Source of the DNA: Emcibacter sp. SYSU 3D8
GTDB lineage: Bacteria; Pseudomonadota; Alphaproteobacteria; SMXS01
Length of the DNA: 64,000 nucleotides
Direction of reading: 5' to 3'
NCBI RefSeq assembly: GCF_039655875.1
Contig: NZ_JBBYXK010000001.1
Coordinates: 372,001 to 436,000, forward strand
Position 1 is the stretch's first letter, and each line of letters begins with the position of its first letter. Made by a program: the position numbers and the translations under genes. Positions 50,503-61,697 of the stretch are shown piece by piece. The notes under the pieces are model-generated. The model made no database searches. It was not told the origin of the DNA and saw only the letters and a program-made list of their open reading frames with translations.

Positions 50503-51774
50503 TTACGCGCCTTTGCCGACGTCTTCGGCGCGCCGATCGGAATAGATATACAGCGGCTGGGCGCGGCCCTCGACAACCTCGTTGTTGATGACCACCTCAC
50601 CCACGCCTTCCAGCGCCGGAAGATCGTACATCGTGTCGAGCAGGATGCTCTCCATGATGGACCGCAGGCCGCGCGCCCCGGTCTTGCGTTTGATCGCCCG
50701 CTTGGCGACGCCATGCAATGCATCGTCCGTGAAACCGAGCGATACGCCTTCCATGTCGAAAAGGCGCTGGTACTGCTTGACCAGCGCGTTCTTCGGCTTG
50801 GTCAGGATTTCGATCAGCGCGCTCTCATCCAGATCGCCCAGGGTGGCGAGCACCGGCAGGCGGCCGACGAATTCGGGGATCAGGCCGAATTTCAGCAGAT
50901 CCTCGGGCTCGACGCTCTGCAGGATATCGCCGGTGCGGCGATCCTCGGGCCCGACCACATTCGCGCCGAAACCGATCGACTTCTCCGCACCGCGGGCATC
51001 GATGATCTTCTCGAGTCCCGAAAAGGCGCCGCCGCAGATGAACAGGATGTTGGTGGTATCCACCTGCAGGAATTCCTGCTGGGGATGCTTGCGGCCGCCC
51101 TGGGGCGGAACGCTGGCGACAGTGCCCTCCATGATCTTGAGGAGCGCCTGCTGAACACCCTCACCCGACACGTCGCGGGTGATCGACGGATTGTCGGACT
51201 TGCGGCTGATCTTGTCGACCTCGTCGATATAGACGATGCCGCGCTGGGCACGCTCGACATTGTAGTCGGCGGATTGCAGCAGCTTGAGAATGATGTTCTC
51301 GACATCCTCGCCCACATAGCCGGCTTCGGTCAGCGTGGTGGCGTCGGCCATGGTGAACGGTACGTCCAGGATGCGGGCCAGGGTCTGGGCCAGCAACGTC
51401 TTGCCGCAGCCCGTCGGGCCAATCAGCAGGATGTTGGACTTGGACAGTTCCACGTCGTTGTTTTTCGACGCGTGATTCAGCCGCTTGTAGTGATTGTGAA
51501 CCGCGACCGAGAGCACCCGCTTGGCCACTTCCTGGCCGATGACATAATCATCCAGCACGCGACAGATCTCGGCCGGCGTGGCGATGCCGTCGCCGGTCTT
51601 CACCAGCGAGTTCTTGTTCTCCTCGCGGATGATGTCCATGCACAGTTCGACGCATTCGTCGCAGATGAACACCGTCGGACCCGCAATGAGCTTGCGCACC
51701 TCATGCTGGCTCTTTCCGCAGAAAGAACAATAAAGCGTATTCTTGGAGTCGCCGCTGCCGCTGGTCTTGGTCAT
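50503..51774 (-). CDS. clpX: ATP-dependent Clp protease ATP-binding subunit ClpX
   Basis: AAA+ unfoldase that feeds ClpP. 423 aa. N-terminal zinc-binding domain: [17 protein letters not shown] and [14 protein letters not shown] supply the four cysteines. AAA+ module: Walker [20 protein letters not shown] near residue 120, pore loop [10 protein letters not shown], Walker [12 protein letters not shown], and the IGF-type ClpP loop [12 protein letters not shown]-terminal [17 protein letters not shown] sensor-2. Transcribed after clpP with a 115-base gap. Confidence 0.98.
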   Translation of the reverse strand: MTKTSGSGDSKNTLYCSFCGKSQHEVRKLIAGPTVFICDECVELCMDIIREENKNSLVKTGDGIATPAEICRVLDDYVIGQEVAKRVLSVAVHNHYKRLNHASKNNDVELSKSNILLIGPTGCGKTLLAQTLARILDVPFTMADATTLTEAGYVGEDVENIILKLLQSADYNVERAQRGIVYIDEVDKISRKSDNPSITRDVSGEGVQQALLKIMEGTVASVPPQGGRKHPQQEFLQVDTTNILFICGGAFSGLEKIIDARGAEKSIGFGANVVGPEDRRTGDILQSVEPEDLLKFGLIPEFVGRLPVLATLGDLDESALIEILTKPKNALVKQYQRLFDMEGVSLGFTDDALHGVAKRAIKRKTGARGLRSIMESILLDTMYDLPALEGVGEVVINNEVVEGRAQPLYIYSDRRAEDVGKGA

Positions 51775-51889
51775 TACCCGTGTCGTACCGTCGTTTCAAT
51801 CCATGCTATCCGGGCGAAGCCGGGGCAATCAATGCCAATGTTACGGCTCAACGCCGCGTGAAAGGCAGAAGTCCGCTCCATGCGCCGCA

Positions 51890-52519
51890 TCAGGCCGCCT
51901 TGCTCTGCGGATCGGGACGCTTCTCGAAAACCTCGTCGATCAACCCGAAGGTCTTCGCATCCTGCGCCGTCATGAAGTTGTCGCGCTCCAGCGCGCGCCG
52001 GATCGTCTCGATGTCCTGACCCGTATGCTTGACATAGATCTGGTTGAGACGCTCGCGGATGGCGAGGATTTCGCGAGCATGAATCTCGATATCGCTCGCC
52101 TGCCCCTGCGCGCCGCCCGAGGGCTGGTGCAGCATGACGCGGGCATTGGGAGTGGCGAAGCGCCGTCCCGGCTCGCCCGCCTGCAACAGCAGCGACCCCA
52201 TGGACGCGGCCTGGCCGATGCACACCGTCGACACCGGCGCCTTGATGTATTGCATGGTGTCGTAGATCGCGAGGCCTGAGGTCACGATACCGCCCGGCGA
52301 ATTGACGTAGAGGGCGATTTCCTTGCTGGGATTCTCGGCTTCGAGGAACAGCAGCTGGGCACAGATCAAGCTCGAGACGTGGTCGTCGATCGGCCCCACC
52401 AGAAAGATGATGCGCTCCTTGAGCATGCGCGAATAGATATCGTACGCCCGTTCGCCGCGATTGCTCTGCTCGACCACCATGGGAACGAGCGCGCCGTAAA
52501 TTTCCAGTGGATCCCTCAT
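51890..52519 (-). CDS. clpP: ATP-dependent Clp protease proteolytic subunit
   Basis: Serine peptidase that forms the ClpXP/ClpAP chamber. Start at ATG 52519 ([18 protein letters not shown]), with AAGGCGG upstream; an ATG eleven codons earlier is less likely. 209 aa. Catalytic Ser in [13 protein letters not shown], His in [13 protein letters not shown], and Asp further on in [15 protein letters not shown] context. [17 protein letters not shown] is intact. Followed by clpX. Confidence 0.97.
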   Translation of the reverse strand: MRDPLEIYGALVPMVVEQSNRGERAYDIYSRMLKERIIFLVGPIDDHVSSLICAQLLFLEAENPSKEIALYVNSPGGIVTSGLAIYDTMQYIKAPVSTVCIGQAASMGSLLLQAGEPGRRFATPNARVMLHQPSGGAQGQASDIEIHAREILAIRERLNQIYVKHTGQDIETIRRALERDNFMTAQDAKTFGLIDEVFEKRPDPQSKAA

Positions 52520-52644
52520 GTCACCGCCTTGTAGCCGGAAGCCCATCCTCATACAGATGGACTTCGCGATTGGATTTGGTAGAGGCAGGACAATTTCTGG
52601 GCGCCCTGCCCCCGGTTCGGTCCGACGCGCGCGCCGACCCGAGG

Positions 52645-53988
52645 TTACTTGGAGTCGGCGGCGGCGTCTTCCTCGGGATCGCTCAACAGCGTTTCCCGGT
52701 CGACTTCCTTCTCCGTAACTTCGGCCTTCTCGAGGATAAAGTCTATGACCTTCTCCTCGAAAATCGGGGCGCGGACCTGCTGCATGGCATCCGGATTCTT
52801 CTGGTAGAATTCGAACACCTGGCGCTCCTGGCCCGGGAACCGCTGGGCTTCCATCATGATGGCCCGGTTGAGTTCCTCGGCATTGACCGTGATCTCGTTG
52901 CTGTCGCCGATATTGGAGAGCAGCAGGCCAAGACGGACGCGGCGCACCGCGATCTCGCGATATTCCGTGCGCAGCTCGTCTTCCGGCTTGTCGGCGGTTT
53001 CGAGCGTCTTGCCTTCCTGCTTCAGGCTGGTTTCGAAATCCTGCCAGATCTGGTTGAACTCCATATCGACCATGCCTTCCGGTACCGGAAAGTCGTGCAT
53101 GTCGGCAAGCTGGTCGAGCATGGAACGCTTCAGCTTCATGCGCGAGACCCGGTTGAAGTCGGCGGCCACCTGCTCCTTGAGGCGCTCGCGCAGCTGCTCC
53201 AGGCTCTCGAGGCCGACCTTCTGGGCCAGTTCGTCATCGATCGGCACCGCGATCGGCTTCTTCACTTCCTTGACCGTCACTTCGAATACGGCGTCCTTGC
53301 CGGCCAACTCTTCCGAGCCGTAATCGTCCGGGAAGGTGACGTTGACATCGCGCTTTTCGTTGGTCTTGGCGCCGATCAGCTGGTCCTCGAAGCCGGGGAT
53401 CAGCGAATTCGAGCCCAGCACCAGCTCGTAATCCTCGGCCGTGCCGCCCTCGAAGGGTTCGCCATCGCGCTTGCCGAGGAAATCGATGACGACGGAGTCA
53501 TCCTTCTTTGCCTTGTAGGTCTTCGCGGCGGTCTTGTAGGCCTTCTGCCCTTCGGCGATACGCTGAAGCGCCTCCTCGATGTCGGCGTCGCCGACCGGCG
53601 CGGTCTGCCGCTCCAGCTTCACCTTGCCCAGGTCACCGGGAATGATCTCGGGAAGCACTTCTACCGAGAGCTGGTATTCAAGAGCACTGCCACGCTCGAA
53701 CGACGTGATCTCGATGTTCGGGCGCATGGCCGGGCGCAGCTCGTTCTTCTCGAGCGCCTCGCGGGTGGTGGCGTTGACGGTTTCCTCAAGCACCTCACCC
53801 ATCAGCGCGTCGCCGTGCAGCTTGCGCAGATGACCGACCGGCACCTTGCCGGGACGGAAGCCCGGCAGGCGGATGCGGCCGGCGAGCTGCTGTAGCTTCT
53901 CGTCGAGCTTGCTGTCGATGACGTCCGCCTCGACGGTAATCTTGTACTCGCGCTTGAGGCCTTCGGCGTTGGTTTCGGTGACTTGCAT
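52645..53988 (-). CDS. tig: Trigger factor (ribosome-associated chaperone)
   Basis: Binds nascent chains at the ribosome exit. Start at ATG 53988 ([20 protein letters not shown]); the open frame upstream crosses the tRNA-Leu gene. 447 aa. N-terminal ribosome-binding domain with the signature loop [18 protein letters not shown] near residue 45, a central FKBP-type domain ([19 protein letters not shown] and [20 protein letters not shown]), and a helical C-terminal chaperone region ending in an acidic tail ([11 protein letters not shown]). Upstream of clpP in the usual tig-clpP-clpX-lon-hup order. Confidence 0.96.
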   Translation of the reverse strand: MQVTETNAEGLKREYKITVEADVIDSKLDEKLQQLAGRIRLPGFRPGKVPVGHLRKLHGDALMGEVLEETVNATTREALEKNELRPAMRPNIEITSFERGSALEYQLSVEVLPEIIPGDLGKVKLERQTAPVGDADIEEALQRIAEGQKAYKTAAKTYKAKKDDSVVIDFLGKRDGEPFEGGTAEDYELVLGSNSLIPGFEDQLIGAKTNEKRDVNVTFPDDYGSEELAGKDAVFEVTVKEVKKPIAVPIDDELAQKVGLESLEQLRERLKEQVAADFNRVSRMKLKRSMLDQLADMHDFPVPEGMVDMEFNQIWQDFETSLKQEGKTLETADKPEDELRTEYREIAVRRVRLGLLLSNIGDSNEITVNAEELNRAIMMEAQRFPGQERQVFEFYQKNPDAMQQVRAPIFEEKVIDFILEKAEVTEKEVDRETLLSDPEEDAAADSK

Positions 53989-54038
53989 TAGATCGTCCGA
54001 ATTCTGTTGTGCAACAATGTTTAAGGCGGAGACTGCGT

Positions 54039-54123
54039 TGGTGCGGGCGAAGGGACTCGAACCCCCACGAGTTTCCTCACCGGAACCTAAATCCGGCGCG
54101 TCTACCAATTCCGCCACGCCCGC
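54039..54123 (-). tRNA. tRNA-Leu (TAG)
   Basis: 85-base tRNA with a long variable arm and encoded CCA. Acceptor GCGGGCG/CGCCCGC is perfectly paired; anticodon loop TTTAGGT within CCGGA/TCCGG gives TAG (Leu). T-loop GGTTCGAGTCC is standard. Lies 50 bases upstream of tig. Confidence 0.96.
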
Positions 54124-54317
54124 CAGTCTCTGGCGCATCCGCAGCAATCCCGCCCCGCTCAGGGGGCGGACGTATAGCATAACTTTTTTGAAATGCACCA
54201 GCGATCTTGGATTGGCCTTCGCGGCGGGCCGCTTGCCCCTGCTGGCCGGGGCCTGCGCCGCTGCATGCAAACCCGGTGTCAGGCGGCCACGCCGCCACCG
54301 GATGGGGTCACCTGCGA

Positions 54318-55778
54318 TTATAAAAGTGCGAGCTCGCGCAGCACCGCGGGCAGCGTCTCGCTGAGATCCTCGGCGATCAGACCCGGCCCGAACAGGGCGG
54401 CTGCCCGGCCGTGCAGCCAGGCGCCGGCGCATGCGGCTTCGAAGGCCGGCATGGACTGGGCGAGCAGGCCGACGATCAGCCCCGCCAGCACATCGCCGGA
54501 TCCTGCGGTCGCCAGTGTGGGCGGTCCGTTGGCGTTGATGACGGCGCGGCCGTCCGGCGCCGCGATCACGGTATCCGGGCCCTTGAACAGCACGACAGCG
54601 CCGGCGCGGGCCGCGGCGGCACGTGCCCTGTCCAGTTTGCAGCCCCCGGTAATGTCCGGAAACAACCGCGCGAACTCGCCGTCATGGGGCGTCAGCACGC
54701 AGGGCGCGGCGATGGCGCCGAACAGCTCGGCCGGTGTGTCGCGAAAGCTGGTGATGGCGTCGGCGTCGACGACGCAGGAGCGGCCGGCCCGTAGCGCTTT
54801 CAGCGCCGAGGCCCGGGTGGTCTCGCCGACGCCGTTGCCGGGCCCGACCAGCACCGCGTTACGCCGCCGGTCGGCCAGGATGTCGGCGAAGTCGGTGAAT
54901 GGGGCAGTCATCACGGCGTTGAGCTGGGACGCGTGCGCCACGACCGCATCTGGCGGACAGGCGACGGTCACCAGCCCTGCCCCGACGCGCAGCGCAGCAC
55001 GCGCACCCAGCCGGGCCGCGCCGCCATTCGCCAGCGGGCCGGAAACGACGATGGCGTGCCCCCGCGCATATTTGTGGCCTTCATCCGCCGGAAAGGGGAA
55101 CACCGGCCGCCACAGCGCCGGACCGTTCTCCCAGCAGCGGGCGCCGATCTCGGCCAGCACTTCAGCAGGGATGCCGATATCGCACGAATCGACATGGCCG
55201 CAGAGAAATTTCGAGGGCGCAAGAAGATGGGCGGGTTTCTTGCGAAAGAAGGTGATGCTGCGCGTTGCCGCGATCGCCGGACCGAGCACCCGGCCTGTCG
55301 AGCCTTCGACGCCGCTCGGCACGTCGATGGCGATGACCGGCACCCCGGCGCCGTTGACCGCCTCGATCATGTCGGCCGCTGCGCCGGCGATCGGCCTGTC
55401 GAGTCCGGCGCCAAACAGGGCGTCGACGATCAACCCTGCCCCGGCCAGCAGATCGGGCGACAAGGCCTCGACCGGGCCGGTCCAGCGCGATGCCATGCCG
55501 GCAGCGTCGCCCTTCAACCGTGCCGGCTCGCCCAGCAGGCCAAGCCGGACGCTCCAGCCCTGCCGCTGCAGCAGCCGCGCGATGACGAAACCGTCGCCGC
55601 CATTATTGCCGGGGCCGCACAGCACGCTCACCGGCACACGTTCATAATTGTCGGCGATGACGCGGGCGCACGCCCGGCCCGCATTCTCCATCAGGGTGAT
55701 GCCCGGCGTGCCATGCGCGATGGCCAGCGCATCGGCACGATACATCTCCGCGGTAGTGAGCACGTCGAGACCCGTCAT
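54318..55778 (-). CDS. nnr: Bifunctional NAD(P)H-hydrate epimerase / ADP-dependent dehydratase
   Basis: Repairs hydrated NAD(P)H: the N-terminal YjeF_N domain epimerises and the C-terminal ribokinase-like domain dehydrates with ADP. 486 aa. Epimerase part shows VLCGPGNNGGDGFVIARLL near residue 55 and VIAIDVPSGVEGSTGRV near 150. Dehydratase part shows HKYARGHAIVVSGPLANGGA, VLTPHDGEFARLF and the catalytic ATAGSGDVLAGLIVGLLAQ. Often near glnB-glnA in alphaproteobacteria, as here, but oriented away from it. Confidence 0.94.
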   Translation of the reverse strand: MTGLDVLTTAEMYRADALAIAHGTPGITLMENAGRACARVIADNYERVPVSVLCGPGNNGGDGFVIARLLQRQGWSVRLGLLGEPARLKGDAAGMASRWTGPVEALSPDLLAGAGLIVDALFGAGLDRPIAGAAADMIEAVNGAGVPVIAIDVPSGVEGSTGRVLGPAIAATRSITFFRKKPAHLLAPSKFLCGHVDSCDIGIPAEVLAEIGARCWENGPALWRPVFPFPADEGHKYARGHAIVVSGPLANGGAARLGARAALRVGAGLVTVACPPDAVVAHASQLNAVMTAPFTDFADILADRRRNAVLVGPGNGVGETTRASALKALRAGRSCVVDADAITSFRDTPAELFGAIAAPCVLTPHDGEFARLFPDITGGCKLDRARAAAARAGAVVLFKGPDTVIAAPDGRAVINANGPPTLATAGSGDVLAGLIVGLLAQSMPAFEAACAGAWLHGRAAALFGPGLIAEDLSETLPAVLRELALL

Positions 55779-55836
55779 GGCGCGACTCTACGAGGCATCG
55801 CCGCAGACGCCAAAACATAAGTATGAAAGGAGGAAT

Positions 55837-55914
55837 TGGGGTGGCTGATGGGAATCGAACCCACGACCTCAGGTACCACAAACCCGCGCTCTAACCAACT
55901 GAGCTACAGCCACC
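55837..55914 (-). tRNA. tRNA-His (GTG)
   Basis: Cloverleaf with encoded CCA and the extra 5' G (-1) opposite discriminator C that identifies tRNA-His. Anticodon loop TTGTGGT gives GTG. D-arm GCTCAGTTGGTTAGAGC and T-loop GGTTCGATTCC are standard. Confidence 0.96.
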
Positions 55915-55926
55915 GCAGCGGCGCAG

Positions 55927-55955
55927 TTCTTACCCGCATTGCCCCCGCCATGCAA
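55927..55955 (-). promoter_or_regulatory. Possible tRNA-His promoter
   Basis: Minus strand TTGCAT (55950-55955), 17-bp spacer, TAAGAA (55927-55932); the predicted start point is a few bases before the tRNA 5' end. The -35 element is the same as that proposed for rpsB. Confidence 0.5.
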
Positions 55956-56005
55956 CACCAGAAGAGACAGTGAAGCGTCAGGAAGGCGGATGGTCGCCAA
56001 CCGAC

Positions 56006-57710
<1,705 letters not shown>

Positions 57711-57753
57711 TACCACCAGCCAACAACACGAATCGGGAACGAGAGGATTATCC

Positions 57754-59163
<1,410 letters not shown>

Positions 59164-59539
59164 CCAGCGAAGGGAGCGCATCCCGCGCTCCTCACCTCTA
59201 CACGGAAAGCCCCGGCCTCGCGCCGGGGCTTTCTCTTTATGGCCCGGTTCTCTGTCACCCGGCGACTCCGGCGCAAGCAAGGCGGTCTCGCCAGGACCGG
59301 AGCCGGGTCGAACCCTGCGGAATCCTTGTGCCCATGAACTGTCCGCCCGCCCGGCCAAACCGGACGATCAGGGCTGCATCAGCCGCCATTGCAGGCCCTG
59401 GATTTGAGGTCATATCTTCAGTCTGTACATGGGCAGCGTACCGGCGAGGCGCATTTCAGCACAACATATCGGGTGCCCCTCGCCTGTTGGATACACTATA
59501 CTGCGCTTCTCCTGATTCACGGTCCGTTCCAAGGAACCT
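59164..59539. other. Non-coding stretch between glnA and parE
   Basis: Besides the terminator at 59206-59238 it holds a second stem, GGAGCGC / GCGCTCC (59173-59191), directly after the glnA stop. A TATACT hexamer at 59497-59502 could be the parE -10, but I see no matching -35. Nothing else recognised; frames open here are shadows. Confidence 0.5.
59206..59238 (+). terminator. Rho-independent terminator after glnA
   Basis: Perfect 11-bp stem AAAGCCCCGGC (59206-59216) / GCCGGGGCTTT (59222-59232), 5-base loop, followed by CTCTTT. 42 bases past the glnA stop, ending the glnB-glnA transcript. Confidence 0.9.
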
Positions 59540-61531
59540 ATGAGCACCAAGCCCAACGACGATCTGTTCGCCGCCGGCGGCGCCACCAGCGACTATTCCG
59601 CCAAGGACATCGAGGTCCTCGAGGGGCTGGAGCCGGTGCGGCGGCGGCCGGGCATGTATGTGGGCGGCACCGACGAGAAGGCGTTCCACCATCTGGCGGC
59701 CGAGGTACTCGACAATTCCATGGACGAGGCCGTGGCCGGCCACGCATCGCGCATCGAGATCGAGCTGCGCGAGGATGGCAGCCTGAGCATCCGCGACAAC
59801 GGCCGCGGCATTCCGGTGGATGCCCATCCCAAGTTCAAGACCATCTCGGCGCTCGAGGTGATCATGACCACCCTGCATTCGGGCGGCAAATTTGGCGGCA
59901 AGGTCTACGAAACATCAGGCGGCCTGCACGGCGTGGGCGTGTCGGTGGTGAACGCCCTGTCCGAATGGCTCGATGTCGAGGTGGCGCGCGATCGCAAATT
60001 GTGGCGCCAGACCTATTCACGCGGCAAGCCCACCTCCAGGCTGGACGACATGGGCCCGGTGCAGAACCGCCGCGGCACCACCATCAGCTTTCGTCCCGAC
60101 CCGCAGATCTTCGGCGACGAGCTGGCGTTCAAGCCGGCACGGCTCTACCGCATGGCGCGCTCCAAGGCGTATCTGTATCGCGGCGTCGAGATTCGCTGGT
60201 CGTGCGCACCATCGCTGCTGAAGTCCAGCGACACGACACCTGAAACAGAAGTGCTTCATTTCCCCAATGGGTTGCTCGACTTCCTTAATCAGGAGATCGA
60301 AGGCGCAGATCTGGTCACCCCGGCTCCATTCGCCGGTTCTGGCGAGATGGAATCCGGCGGCAGGGTAGAATGGGCGATCGCCTGGCCCATCGACCGGGAC
60401 GGTTTCATCAATTCCTATTGCAACACGGTCCCGACGCCCGAGGGCGGCACGCACGAGACCGGTATGCGCAATGCGCTGGTCAAGGGATTGAAGGCCTATG
60501 CGGAACTGGCCGGCAATCGCAAGGCCGGCCAGATTACCGCCGAGGACGTGCTGGCCAACATCACCGTCATCCTGTCGGTGTTCATCCGCGAGCCCCAGTT
60601 CCAGGGCCAGACCAAGGAACGGCTGGCCAGCCCGGAAGCAACGCGTGTGGTCGAAACCGCCATGCGCGACCATTTCGACCACTGGCTGTCCGGCGCCCCT
60701 CAGGTGGCCGACAGCCTGCTGGCCTATGCCCTGCTCCGTGCCGAGGAACGCATCCGCCGCAAGCAGGAAAAGGAAACCGGCCGCAAGAGCGCCACGCGCA
60801 AGCTGCGCCTGCCCGGCAAATTGACCGACTGCGCCAATGCGGGCACCGCCGGCACGGAATTGTTCATCGTCGAGGGCGATTCGGCCGGCGGCTCGGCAAA
60901 GATGGCCCGCGACCGCGCCAACCAGGCGGTGCTGCCATTGCGCGGCAAGATTCTCAACGTGGCAAGTGCCGCGCAGGACAAGGCGTCGGCCAACCAGGAA
61001 CTGAAGGATCTGGTGCAGGCGCTGGGCTGCGGCACGGGCACGCACTACCGCGAGGAGGATCTGCGCTACGAGAAGATCGTGATCATGACCGACGCGGACG
61101 TTGACGGCGCCCATATCGCCACCTTGCTGATGACCTTCTTCTTTCATTCCATGCAGGGCCTGATCCGCGAGGGCCATCTCTATCTGGCCATGCCGCCGCT
61201 CTACCGGATGACGCACAAGAACACGACGGTCTACGCTCAGAATGACGCCGAGAAGGATCAGCTGATCGCCGACGTGTTCAACGGCAGCGACAAGGTCGAA
61301 GTGGGCCGCTTCAAGGGATTGGGCGAAATGAGCGCGGCCCAGCTCAAGGCCACGACCATGAATCCGGCGACCCGGACCCTGCTGCGCGTCAAGCTTCCGG
61401 AAGGCGAAAATCGATTTATCGGACTCGAGGAAACCTCCGATCTGGTGGACCGACTGATGGGGAAACGGCCAGAAATGCGCTTTGAATACATACAGAAGCA
61501 TGCATCTACTGTGAGCGATCTTGACGTTTAA
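59540..61531 (+). CDS. parE: DNA topoisomerase IV subunit B
   Basis: ATPase subunit that, with ParC, decatenates daughter chromosomes. ATG 59540 follows AAGGAACCT. 663 aa, ParE length rather than the roughly 800 of GyrB. GHKL ATPase: EVLDNSMDEAVAGHA and IRDNGRGIPVDAH near residues 55-95, GGLHGVGVSVVNALSEWL; transducer with NTVPTPEGGTHETG; TOPRIM with ELFIVEGDSAGGSAKMARD and the metal-binding DADVDGAHI. C-terminal RFKGLGEMSAAQLKATTM is intact. Assignment to ParE over GyrB rests on length and PLRGKILNVASA context; no gene neighbour confirms it. Confidence 0.92.
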   Translation: MSTKPNDDLFAAGGATSDYSAKDIEVLEGLEPVRRRPGMYVGGTDEKAFHHLAAEVLDNSMDEAVAGHASRIEIELREDGSLSIRDNGRGIPVDAHPKFKTISALEVIMTTLHSGGKFGGKVYETSGGLHGVGVSVVNALSEWLDVEVARDRKLWRQTYSRGKPTSRLDDMGPVQNRRGTTISFRPDPQIFGDELAFKPARLYRMARSKAYLYRGVEIRWSCAPSLLKSSDTTPETEVLHFPNGLLDFLNQEIEGADLVTPAPFAGSGEMESGGRVEWAIAWPIDRDGFINSYCNTVPTPEGGTHETGMRNALVKGLKAYAELAGNRKAGQITAEDVLANITVILSVFIREPQFQGQTKERLASPEATRVVETAMRDHFDHWLSGAPQVADSLLAYALLRAEERIRRKQEKETGRKSATRKLRLPGKLTDCANAGTAGTELFIVEGDSAGGSAKMARDRANQAVLPLRGKILNVASAAQDKASANQELKDLVQALGCGTGTHYREEDLRYEKIVIMTDADVDGAHIATLLMTFFFHSMQGLIREGHLYLAMPPLYRMTHKNTTVYAQNDAEKDQLIADVFNGSDKVEVGRFKGLGEMSAAQLKATTMNPATRTLLRVKLPEGENRFIGLEETSDLVDRLMGKRPEMRFEYIQKHASTVSDLDV

Positions 61532-61697
61532 TCAGCGCGCCCCGCATGAATACGGCGTTGACTTCGCAGGTAAAGTCCCTATTTTGCGCGGCGTGAATCA
61601 TGCAAACAAAGCTGGCTCGGCCGACGGATCGCCCACATCGACGAGACTTTCTGGACATGTGGGCATGCGTGTCCGTGGGTGAAACGGTATTGCTAAA

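Noticed and set aside
47971..51861. 1296-codon plus-strand open frame opposite lon and clpX
   Set aside because: It mirrors two clear minus-strand genes frame by frame, has no family motifs, and is rich in His, Asp and Gln as expected for the reverse of high-GC codons. Similar long mirrors opposite dnaE (22259-24655), nuoL (35343-37526), nuoM (33835-35433) and nnr (54193-55647) are rejected for the same reason.
54193..54317. Possible gene between tRNA-Leu and nnr
   Set aside because: Under 200 bases, and the only open frames are continuations of the mirror of nnr.
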